48,068 nt of DNA from the NCBI GenBank assembly GCA_964471945.1, contig CAYYIJ010000006.1, positions 1 through 48,068 on the forward strand, given 5' to 3'. Made by a program: the position numbers and the translations under genes. The notes under the pieces are model-generated. The model was given only the letters and a program-made list of their open reading frames with translations, ran no database searches and was not told the origin of the DNA. Below are positions 1 to 7,058 of the stretch, in pieces; position 1 is the stretch's first letter; every line of letters starts with the position of its first letter. Source of the DNA: JASEHD01 sp964471945. Lineage in GTDB: Bacteria > Bacteroidota > Ignavibacteria > UBA10030 > SZUA-254.

Positions 1-86
1 GGTTTGATTTTTGAACACAACATTTCCTTTGCGACCTTGGCGAGCTTTGCGAGATATATTGTTTTGAATTTTTCAGAAGTATCTAA
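1..86. repeat. Right end of a nested intergenic repeat element (cut by window edge)
   Basis: Bases 1-73 recur, with a few mismatches, at 177-249. The unit contains CTTTGCG words typical of dispersed palindromic repeats in FCB genomes. It ends at about 67-84 in TTTTTCAGAAGTATCT. That end matches the right terminal inverted repeat of the element at 333-452 and resembles those at 26526-26666 and 37375-37534. The left end lies outside the window. No coding potential was seen. Confidence 0.6.
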
Positions 87-87
87 T

Positions 88-252
88 AGAGACATCTGAA
101 ATATTGTTTCTCGTGCCGATCCAAAGGATTTCTTCGGAAAGGCATCACTTCGTGACAAAAACGCAAAGAGCACTAAGGTTTGATTTTTGAACACAACATT
201 TTCTTTGCGAACTTGGCGAGCTTTGCGAGATGTGTTGTTTTGAATTTTTTAG
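88..252. repeat. Second nested intergenic repeat element, abutting the first
   Basis: It opens with AGAGACATCTGAAATATT (from 88), a left-type terminus that is inverted relative to the right-type terminus ending at 84; only about 3 bp separate the two. Inside are a small hairpin, TCA-CTTCG-TGA (145-155), and an imperfect palindrome pairing ACGCAAAGAGCACTAAGG (161-178) with the CTTTGCG-rich arm at 202-228. The second copy of the 73-bp direct repeat (177-249) forms its right part. A clear right terminus is missing, so the end is approximate. Confidence 0.55.
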
Positions 253-297
253 GTTTAATCTTTTTTGTCCTCAAGGATGGTAATGATCTGTTGGCTC

Positions 298-315
298 AAT
301 ACATGGGAATGTATT
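298..315. other. Perfect 7-bp hairpin
   Basis: AATACAT (298-304) and ATGTATT (309-315) pair perfectly around the loop GGGA. No T-run follows on either strand, so this is not a standard intrinsic terminator. It lies downstream of ftsZ and just before the element at 333-452. Function unknown. Confidence 0.4.
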
Positions 316-332
316 AAGGAAAATAATAGATA

Positions 333-452
333 GAGCCTTCTGAAATATTATAAAAGCATACCCGTCATTCCGAACTTGTTTCGGAATCTAAGCGATTTTA
401 GACCCTGAAATGAATTCAGGGTGACCCTTTGGGTGATTTTTCAGAAGTCTCA
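333..452. repeat. Nested intergenic element with terminal inverted repeats and a REP-like core
   Basis: The termini are GAGCCTTCTGAAATAT (333-348) and ATTTTTCAGAAGTCTC (437-452), an imperfect inverted repeat. Between them lies a REP-like double palindrome: GTCATTCCGAACTTGTTTCGG (from 363) and its counterpart CCTGAATTCATTTCAGG-type arm (about 400-424). The arms pair with each other, and each also folds on itself (TTCCGAA/TTCGGAA and ACCCTGAA/TTCAGGGT). The element lies about 120 bp past the ftsZ stop and could mark or protect the 3' end of the dcw transcript; that is inference. Confidence 0.65.
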
Positions 453-460
453 GATAGATA

Positions 461-489
461 GGTGGTGCAGAACTCAATCTAACACCACC
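461..489. other. Inverted repeat downstream of ftsZ
   Basis: GGTGGTG (461-467) pairs perfectly with CACCACC (483-489) across a 15-nt loop. It is the closest strong stem to the ftsZ stop codon on the minus strand, but no T-run follows, so a terminator role is uncertain. Apart from this stem and the repeat elements, 1-573 contains no credible gene. Confidence 0.35.
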
Positions 490-573
490 CATCAGGAGGG
501 TACGATAATAATCAATTTTGTGATTTACTCAAAGCTGCAAGCTCATTGGTCTACGCTCTTAACTATAAGCTGT

Positions 574-1752
574 CTAATCCATTATCTTCCTCAAGAACGC
601 AGGTTTTTCCATATCAATTGAATCTATAGGTCTTACTTGAATCTGATCGTCTTGTTTAGTCGGATGAAATTGTGGTATATCAATTCCACGTCGGATAAAC
701 GCTGGCTCATCCAATTTATGCAAATCATTAAGACCTGAAGGGATTCTATCAATCACTTTGGCAGCTGGTTTTGCCATTCGTACTGCTCCAACACCGCGCT
801 TATTAAAGCCCGTCGCAATAACAGTAACTATCATTTCATCTGTCAGATTTTCATCAAGAACCATGCCCACTATAACATTTGCTTCATCGCCAGCAGCTTC
901 GTGAATGACGCTTACTGCTTCATCAACTTCTACCAACGACATTGTAGGACCGCCAGTAACATTCACAAGCACTCCGAGTGCGCCAGAGATGGAAACACCT
1001 TCGAGAAGCGGACTTGAGATAGCCGCATGTGCCGCTTCGATGGAGCGATTTTCACCCGACGCAACTCCTGAGCCCATCAAAGCATCGCCCATCTCGCGCA
1101 TAATCGTACGCACATCAGCGAAATCAACATTGACGTACCCGGGTGTTATAATCAGCTCAGCAATACCACGTGTTGCACTATAAAGTACATCGTTTGCCTT
1201 GTCGAATGCGTCCGACATTGGAGTGTTTCGCTCGACTATAGAAAGTAATTTCTGATTCGGTATCATGATAAGGGTGTCAACCTGTTTTTTCATTTCTTCG
1301 ATACCTGCTTCCGCTTGTGCCATGCGTTTTTTACCCTCGCACGAAAAAGGTTTTGTTACAATCCCCACAACAAGCGCTCCAACACTTTTTGCAATGTTGG
1401 CAACGATTGGACCACCGCCGGTACCGGTTCCACCTCCCATACCAGCAGTTATAAAAATCATATCACTTCCTGCTAGCGCTCTGGCAATTTCATCACGGTC
1501 TTCCTCAACTGCCCGCTGTCCAATGGATGGATCAGCACCAGCACCTAAACCACGTGTCAGGTTTTTACCAATCTGAATTTTGTTCGGAGCTTTGTTTCGC
1601 TCCAATGCTTGAAGATCGCAATTGATTGCAAAGAAATCTACACCCTGCAATCGCTTATCGATCATACTTGTAACGGCATTACCGCCGCCGCCGCCAACTC
1701 CGACCACACGGATCTTCGCTCCTTGGCTCATATAATTTGCGAGTTCTATCAC
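574..1752 (-). CDS. ftsZ: Cell division GTPase FtsZ
   Basis: Tubulin-like GTPase that polymerises into the Z-ring at midcell. The 392-residue protein is full length. The GTP-binding signature GGGTGTG is at residues 106-112 and the T7-loop NVDFAD at 208-213, so catalysis should be intact. The start is GTG at 1752, supported by a GGAG Shine-Dalgarno at 1761-1764, 8 nt upstream; the next ATG is seven codons in and has no comparable site. The C terminus carries two similar motifs, PAFIR (about 350-354) and PAFLR (about 384-388); the latter is the usual tail that binds FtsA. It is the last gene of the dcw operon, 76 bp after ftsA, the widest gap in the cluster, which might hold a local promoter or processing site. 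Confidence 0.97.
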   Translation of the reverse strand: MIELANYMSQGAKIRVVGVGGGGGNAVTSMIDKRLQGVDFFAINCDLQALERNKAPNKIQIGKNLTRGLGAGADPSIGQRAVEEDRDEIARALAGSDMIFITAGMGGGTGTGGGPIVANIAKSVGALVVGIVTKPFSCEGKKRMAQAEAGIEEMKKQVDTLIMIPNQKLLSIVERNTPMSDAFDKANDVLYSATRGIAELIITPGYVNVDFADVRTIMREMGDALMGSGVASGENRSIEAAHAAISSPLLEGVSISGALGVLVNVTGGPTMSLVEVDEAVSVIHEAAGDEANVIVGMVLDENLTDEMIVTVIATGFNKRGVGAVRMAKPAAKVIDRIPSGLNDLHKLDEPAFIRRGIDIPQFHPTKQDDQIQVRPIDSIDMEKPAFLRKIMD

Positions 1753-1828
1753 TATCGTATCTCCTATATTGTTTTTATGTGTTAATGTTTAATAATAATT
1801 AAAAATGTTCATTGTATTTTTCTTCCAA

Positions 1829-3067
1829 TCAAAGTTCGTCAAACCAGCTTTTCATCTTACCAAATATTTTTTTTACCGATCCTTTACTTTTTCCTTCATC
1901 AAAACTTAATGTCGTTTTATCTTTATGCCGAAGTCCATGTAAAACCAATCCGACACAGGTTGCGTAAATCGGATTTTCGATTTCACGCACAAGCCCCGCA
2001 CTGAAACCACCTGGGATTCCAATTTTCACAGGTAGGCCCAAAACCTCACGTGCGAGCTCTGAGGCACCTTTGATGAGCGATCCACCACCGGTTAACACTA
2101 TTCCAGCAGATAAATGGCGTGAATATCCGGAACGTTTTATTTCCATCGCCGCGATTTCAAAAATTTCCTCCATCCTCGGTTGAATGATTTGTGCTAACAG
2201 TTTTTTATCAATCTCCAATGGCGGTCGTCCACCTATACCAGGTAGTATTATAGGTTCATTATCAACAACGCCTGGTAAATATGTAAATCCATGCTGGCAT
2301 TTCAATTTTTCTGCTTGTTCTGATAGTACCCCTAAACCTTTTCTTATATCATTAGTTACCTGGTTACCTGCAATGGGTATAACTGCGGTAAAACGGATGG
2401 TTCGATCTTCGAAAATTGCCAAGTCTGTTGTTCCCCCACCAACATCGAGTAAAGCGGTGCCCACCTCTTTTTCTTCTTCATCTAAAACCGAGTAACTCGA
2501 CGCTAACGGCTCAAGTACCATATCGCTTATGTGTAATCCTGCACGCTGAACACACTTATAAATATTTTGAGCAGCCGTAACCAGACCCGTGATGATATGT
2601 ACGTTTGCCTCAAGTCTTACCCCAGACATTCCAACAGGATCGTTGACACCATTCTGACCATCAATAATAAACTCTTGAGGAATAACATGAATAATTCTTC
2701 GATCTGAAGGCAAAGCAACACGCTTTGTATCCTCAATCAGACGATTAACATCGGCTTGGGAAATTTCATTTTCGGGACCGCTAATAGCAATAACACCGCG
2801 GCTTTGAAAACTTTGTATATGATCACCTGCGATTCCAACAATAGCGGATTGAATTTTTATACCCGATCGTGATTCTGCTTCTGCAATAGCGCTCTGAATG
2901 GAACGTACAGTTTTGTCTATATTTGTTACAACACCGCGGGTTAAACCATCCGACGGACTGCGTCCCACGCCCAGTACATTAAATTTTCCACTTTCATCTA
3001 CCGAAGCAACAACCGTACATACTTTAGTCGTGCCGATATCCAGTCCAACGATTATCTCAGGTTCCAT
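1829..3067 (-). CDS. ftsA: Cell division protein FtsA
   Basis: Actin-like ATPase that tethers FtsZ to the inner membrane. The N-terminal phosphate-1 motif GLDIGTTK, the phosphate-2 motif DVGGGTTD and the adenosine motif LTGGGS are all visible. The last residues (KKIFGKMKSWFDEL) form an amphipathic helix of the type that anchors FtsA in the membrane. I chose ATG at 3067 (412 residues), which gives the usual short lead before GLDIG. An in-frame GTG at 3085 overlaps the ftsQ stop as GTGA and would add six residues; given the coupling seen elsewhere in this operon it cannot be excluded. It lies between ftsQ and ftsZ as in most dcw clusters. Confidence 0.96.
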   Translation of the reverse strand: MEPEIIVGLDIGTTKVCTVVASVDESGKFNVLGVGRSPSDGLTRGVVTNIDKTVRSIQSAIAEAESRSGIKIQSAIVGIAGDHIQSFQSRGVIAISGPENEISQADVNRLIEDTKRVALPSDRRIIHVIPQEFIIDGQNGVNDPVGMSGVRLEANVHIITGLVTAAQNIYKCVQRAGLHISDMVLEPLASSYSVLDEEEKEVGTALLDVGGGTTDLAIFEDRTIRFTAVIPIAGNQVTNDIRKGLGVLSEQAEKLKCQHGFTYLPGVVDNEPIILPGIGGRPPLEIDKKLLAQIIQPRMEEIFEIAAMEIKRSGYSRHLSAGIVLTGGGSLIKGASELAREVLGLPVKIGIPGGFSAGLVREIENPIYATCVGLVLHGLRHKDKTTLSFDEGKSKGSVKKIFGKMKSWFDEL

Positions 3068-3081
3068 ATTTAAGCTGCCTT

Positions 3082-3885
3082 TCACAATAACGATTTAAAC
3101 TGCTGTTCATCTGATTGCCACCTAACAATAACTTGATCAGAAAATCGCAAATCAATGTACCGCAGAAGTTCTGCATTTTCCGATTTCACAAAGTTACTCC
3201 AAAATGTTTGAAACATGAGGAGTTTTCTTTCAATTTCACCTCGACCCACAATTATTGGTATACCCCAATCAGTAGACGTGATGATAATATCCTGACCGCC
3301 ATTCATATTGACTTCAGAAATAAATCGAAACAATGACGAATCTAATTCTAATGCTGTTTGCAGCAGCTCAATTGCTTCTGATATTTCTTCGTTAAAGATT
3401 GGAATACCAAGTTTAACTCCATCGATTCCATCAATCCCACTAATAATCGGTAGATCAAACTTGAGAGCGGTTTCGCTGTATGGAAGAAGAACTTTATCTT
3501 CATCTATATATCGGAATTGCCCCGCGTTAACAGTGGCAATCGGTTCTCGCTCCACTATCTGGATATTCACCGCGTCAGGATATTGACGGTTTACTTGAAC
3601 CGATTTAATGAATGGTTGTTGAAGCAATCGATTTCGAATCCGATAAATATCGACTGTGTCTAAAAATGAATTCATCGGGATATTTGCCAATGCACGAATT
3701 TGTGTCTCAGGAAGAATATGCACACCTTCAAGAACGACTCGCGTTACAGTAAGTCCACTTTCCCACTTCCTTCCTAAAATGCAAAGTGCAACAATGAAAA
3801 TTAAAAGTGGAAATAAAAGAAACATCCCCCAACGGTTGCCCGTTGTCTTATCCGATGTTCTACGAGCCATATTAATATTTTTCAT
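3082..3885 (-). CDS. ftsQ: Cell division protein FtsQ (POTRA domain)
   Basis: Bitopic divisome protein that links early and late division proteins. It has a short basic cytoplasmic tail, one membrane span at about residues 19-39, then a POTRA-like domain (VTRVVLEGVHILPETQI onward) and the FtsQ beta domain. About 267 residues is normal for the family. The start is ATG at 3885, which shares its A with the murB stop (TGATG); a GTG one codon upstream is also possible. Sequence similarity of FtsQ is low across phyla, so the call rests on topology, the POTRA pattern and position between murB and ftsA. Confidence 0.9.
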   Translation of the reverse strand: MKNINMARRTSDKTTGNRWGMFLLFPLLIFIVALCILGRKWESGLTVTRVVLEGVHILPETQIRALANIPMNSFLDTVDIYRIRNRLLQQPFIKSVQVNRQYPDAVNIQIVEREPIATVNAGQFRYIDEDKVLLPYSETALKFDLPIISGIDGIDGVKLGIPIFNEEISEAIELLQTALELDSSLFRFISEVNMNGGQDIIITSTDWGIPIIVGRGEIERKLLMFQTFWSNFVKSENAELLRYIDLRFSDQVIVRWQSDEQQFKSLL

Positions 3886-4808
3886 CACGAAGATTGTTCC
3901 TTATAATCACATTCCTCAAAACCTAACAATTTTACTTCCAATTCTAAGAGAATTCCAAATTTATCTTTAATAGTATCACGAGTTTTCTCGATAAGAATCA
4001 TGACGTCTTTAGCCGTTGCATTTCCGATATTTATGATAAAGTTTGCATGTTTATCTGAAACCTGAGCATCACCACTCCTTGCACCTTTTAATCCTGCTTC
4101 TTCGATATATTTTGCTGCCGTTACATTTTTTGGATTAATGAATACACTTCCACAATTTGGATAATTAACTGGATGTTTTTTATTTCTTTGGAGAAGAAGA
4201 TCGTTCCTGATTTTCATAAGCTCCTTATAGTTCCCACAGGGTAGCTCGAAATTTGCACCTAGAATAACATCATTATGCTCGAACGATGCAGCCCGGTACG
4301 CAAAACCGATTTCTGCTTTTTTGAGATGGACAATCTGTCCGTCTCGAATAATTTCTACTTCGATCAGATAATCCGAAATTTCACCGCCGTATGCTCCAGC
4401 ATTCATTCTAATAGCACCACCGATTGTTCCCGGGATACCTGCTAGCATTTCAACCCCTTTCAAACTATGTTTAATGCAATAATCCACAAATTGATTGAGA
4501 CTGACACCCGCCTCAGCATTAACACGATTCTCCTGAGTCTCAATCGAAATCAAACTTGCCTGAAGGTTAACAACTGCTCCACGGTATCCTTCATCGTTTA
4601 CTAATAGATTGCTCCCTTTTCCAATTGGCACAAAAGGGAATTCCTGTTTTTGTAAATAGTTTATGATCTGAACCGTTTCATTTTTGTCGAAAGGTTCAAA
4701 ATAATAATCTGCCGGACCACCAATCCTCAGCGACGTATATTTACTTAACGGTTCACTGAGAGCTACTCGACCACGAAAAAACTTTTTTATGTCATCAATA
4801 TTGATCAT
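3885..4808 (-). CDS. murB: UDP-N-acetylenolpyruvoylglucosamine reductase MurB
   Basis: FAD-dependent reductase that converts UDP-GlcNAc-enolpyruvate to UDP-MurNAc, the second cytoplasmic step of peptidoglycan synthesis. FAD-binding motifs are present: YTSLRIGGPAD near the N terminus, GKGSNLLV and GIPGTIGGAIRMNAGAYG. The C-terminal region contains NCGSVFINP, in which the Ser of GSVF is the catalytic proton donor of the family. At 307 residues it fits the type II length. ATG at 4808 abuts the murC stop (TAA then ATG) with no gap, suggesting translational coupling. Confidence 0.97.
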   Translation of the reverse strand: MINIDDIKKFFRGRVALSEPLSKYTSLRIGGPADYYFEPFDKNETVQIINYLQKQEFPFVPIGKGSNLLVNDEGYRGAVVNLQASLISIETQENRVNAEAGVSLNQFVDYCIKHSLKGVEMLAGIPGTIGGAIRMNAGAYGGEISDYLIEVEIIRDGQIVHLKKAEIGFAYRAASFEHNDVILGANFELPCGNYKELMKIRNDLLLQRNKKHPVNYPNCGSVFINPKNVTAAKYIEEAGLKGARSGDAQVSDKHANFIINIGNATAKDVMILIEKTRDTIKDKFGILLELEVKLLGFEECDYKEQSS

Positions 4809-6182
4809 TTATAATTGCTTAAGAATTTCTTCACTTTGCATCCATATATCACCCGCACCCATAACAATGATAATATCATTCTTCCTGACAATATTTTTTA
4901 GATAATGCGGGATTTTTTTCTTATCGGGAACATGATAAGCATTTTTATGCCCATACTGTTTTGCTGCATTAACAATTAGCTCGCCTGTAATACCTTGAAT
5001 TGGTTCCTCGCGAGCTGGATAAATATCCGTTACAACAAGCACATCAGCAAGTAAGAATGCTTTAGCAAATTCTTCGTAAAAATCTCTTGTGCGAGAGAAA
5101 AGGTGCGGCTGGAACACACATATCGTACGATTTCTCCATCCGGCTTTTACACCTTCTAATGTTACTCTACATTCTGTTGGATGATGAGCATAATCGTCGT
5201 AAACTGAAATATTATTAATTTCCCCTTTTTTCTCCCATCTCCGATCGACCCCTGAGAACTTTTCAATACCTGCCTTGATTTTTTCAAACGGAATTCCAAG
5301 CTCAAGCCCTACAGTGATTGCTGCCAGTGCGTTTTGTACATTATGTTTGCCTGGGATTTGTAATTTAATCTGACCAAGCTCATTCCCACTCCGCAGAATT
5401 GTAAATACTACATTGTCATTTTTATGATGAATATCGATTGCCTGCACATCCGCTTGGGGATTGAAACCATAACCAATTACCTTTTTTTGACCAAGCTGCG
5501 GCATGATGTCTTGCAGCGCTGGTTCATCGAGACACAGAACAACGAAACCATAAAATGGAACTTTACTTGCAAACTGCACAAACGCACCCTTGATGTCCTC
5601 AAGGTCACGGTAACAATCGAGATGGTCAGTTTCAAGTGTTGTTAGCACAGCTATTGTTGGTGTGATTGAAAGAAACGAGCGATCGAACTCATCCGCCTCA
5701 ACCACAATAAAATCGCCATGACCAAGACGGGCATTTGAACCACCGAGTCCACTTAACCGCCCACCAACAATTACGGTCGGGTCTAACCCACCTTCCATCA
5801 ATATCGAACTAATCATCGAGGTTGTCGTGGTTTTTCCATGTGTGCCAGCGATCCCAATACCATATTTGAGGCGCATCACTTCAGCAAGCATCTCGGCTCG
5901 CCGAATCACGGGTATTTTTCTTCGTTGTGCTTCGATAATTTCCGGATTATCCAACGCTACCGCTGAAGAGTAAACAAGTGCATCAACATCATCAGCTAAA
6001 TTTTGGGAATTATGCCCATAATGGATTTCGGTACCGAGGTTTATCAATCTGTCAGTAATTTCACTTAACGATTTATCGGAACCGGTTACTTTAAAACCCT
6101 GATCGAGCAGTATCTCTGCGATACCGCTCATACCGATACCACCGATACCTACGAAATGTATTTTTTTAATTGAGCTAAACAT
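4809..6182 (-). CDS. murC: UDP-N-acetylmuramate--L-alanine ligase MurC
   Basis: ATP-dependent ligase that adds L-Ala to UDP-MurNAc. The N-terminal Rossmann motif HFVGIGGIGMSG, the ATP loop GTHGKTTT at residues 113-120, the conserved DEFDRSF segment and DDYAHHPTE in the C-terminal domain are all canonical. Length is 457 residues. ATG at 6182 shares a base with the TGA of the upstream permease gene (TGATG); a GTG one codon earlier is possible. Its neighbours murB, ftsQ and ftsA follow the common order, but the two genes just upstream are not usual dcw members. Confidence 0.97.
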   Translation of the reverse strand: MFSSIKKIHFVGIGGIGMSGIAEILLDQGFKVTGSDKSLSEITDRLINLGTEIHYGHNSQNLADDVDALVYSSAVALDNPEIIEAQRRKIPVIRRAEMLAEVMRLKYGIGIAGTHGKTTTTSMISSILMEGGLDPTVIVGGRLSGLGGSNARLGHGDFIVVEADEFDRSFLSITPTIAVLTTLETDHLDCYRDLEDIKGAFVQFASKVPFYGFVVLCLDEPALQDIMPQLGQKKVIGYGFNPQADVQAIDIHHKNDNVVFTILRSGNELGQIKLQIPGKHNVQNALAAITVGLELGIPFEKIKAGIEKFSGVDRRWEKKGEINNISVYDDYAHHPTECRVTLEGVKAGWRNRTICVFQPHLFSRTRDFYEEFAKAFLLADVLVVTDIYPAREEPIQGITGELIVNAAKQYGHKNAYHVPDKKKIPHYLKNIVRKNDIIIVMGAGDIWMQSEEILKQL

Positions 6183-6544
6183 CACTTTCCAAATATCATA
6201 TTAATAGATAATAGAAAAAGTACTGCACCAAAAATTTTTCTTAGCACATCAGTCTGAAGATTATTTGCAATCCAGCCACCAAAGTAGCCGCCGATAAATA
6301 ATCCGATGCCCATGAATAAAGCAACCCTAAGATTCACATTTCCTGCTCGATAATATTGCAGAGCGCCAAGAATGACGATAGGCATTGTCAACATCGCCAA
6401 GGTAGTACCTTGTGCCATATGCTGCTGCCAGCCAAAAATATATACAAGTGCAGGTACGAGAATTATTGCACCACCGATTCCGAGTAATCCACTTATCACA
6501 CCACCTGCTAATCCTAAAAGGATGTATGGAATTATTTGATTCAT
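6182..6544 (-). CDS. Half-length TauE/SafE-family membrane permease
   Basis: A 120-residue, very hydrophobic protein with about four membrane spans. It contains glycine-rich motifs of the TauE/SafE (DUF81) family: LGLAGGVISGLLGIGGAIILVP at the N terminus and GIGLFIGGYFGGWIA near the middle. Full-length family members have about 250 residues and arise from a duplicated half, so this is a single-repeat form that would have to dimerise. Family members export sulfonates or sulfur-containing anions; the substrate here is unknown. It is unexpected inside a dcw operon, where its stop codon is fused to the murC start (TGATG). Homology is clear; the role is not. Confidence 0.8.
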   Translation of the reverse strand: MNQIIPYILLGLAGGVISGLLGIGGAIILVPALVYIFGWQQHMAQGTTLAMLTMPIVILGALQYYRAGNVNLRVALFMGIGLFIGGYFGGWIANNLQTDVLRKIFGAVLFLLSINMIFGK

Positions 6545-6569
6545 ATAAAATCCTTTCGTAAACTTTCAA

Positions 6570-7058
6570 TCATCGAACACCTAAAAATGGTTTCTTACCT
6601 TTTGGTACAATACGGATAATCCGCTGCATCTCAATCATCAGCTCCTTTTCTCGCTCATAACGCCCGATACGGATCCGAAATAGACGCTTTCTGCTTTTCC
6701 ATTTAAAAACAATAACTTGAGAGACACCGGCCGTTCGAACTCTCCGTTCCTTTCCGAGATGCATCCATTCGATATCAGTGAAGTCAATTTCATATTCTCT
6801 ATATTTATTGTGAAAAATTATTTTGTCAGAAGAAATTATGAGTTTACGGTCACGCGCTTTATTTAAAATCAGAACTAAAAACGATATTAACACGAATAAA
6901 ATAATGATGTACAACAAAGGATCGGCAACCAGTGTCGGAAGACGCTCAAAATCAAACGTACCACGGATTCCAGCGTAAAATATCAATGTAATCAGGTAGA
7001 GCAATGATTGTTGATAGTAAAAATCGAGTTTATACTTAAATACTTTATTCTCTGTCAT
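6570..7058 (-). CDS. Conserved-looking membrane protein of unknown function in the dcw operon
   Basis: A 162-residue protein with two predicted membrane spans near the N terminus (about residues 17-33 and 47-66), then a basic cytoplasmic domain of alternating short strands ending in a helix. The pattern recalls small bacterial PH-like domains, but I do not recognise the family. ATG at 7058 gives a 14-bp overlap with the murG 3' end; a longer reading from 7106 would lie deeper inside murG and is less likely. It is followed by the TauE/SafE gene after 25 bp. Its place between murG and murC suggests an envelope role, by context only. Confidence 0.7.
   Translation of the reverse strand: MTENKVFKYKLDFYYQQSLLYLITLIFYAGIRGTFDFERLPTLVADPLLYIIILFVLISFLVLILNKARDRKLIISSDKIIFHNKYREYEIDFTDIEWMHLGKERRVRTAGVSQVIVFKWKSRKRLFRIRIGRYEREKELMIEMQRIIRIVPKGKKPFLGVR

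Noticed and set aside
1..573. CRISPR array in the repeat-rich left end
   Set aside because: The repeats are long (73 bp), few, nested and unevenly spaced, with no uniform spacers and no cas genes.
421..621. Plus-strand ORF of 66 residues downstream of ftsZ
   Set aside because: It begins inside a repeat element, overlaps the ftsZ 3' end, and has no ribosome site or family-like features.
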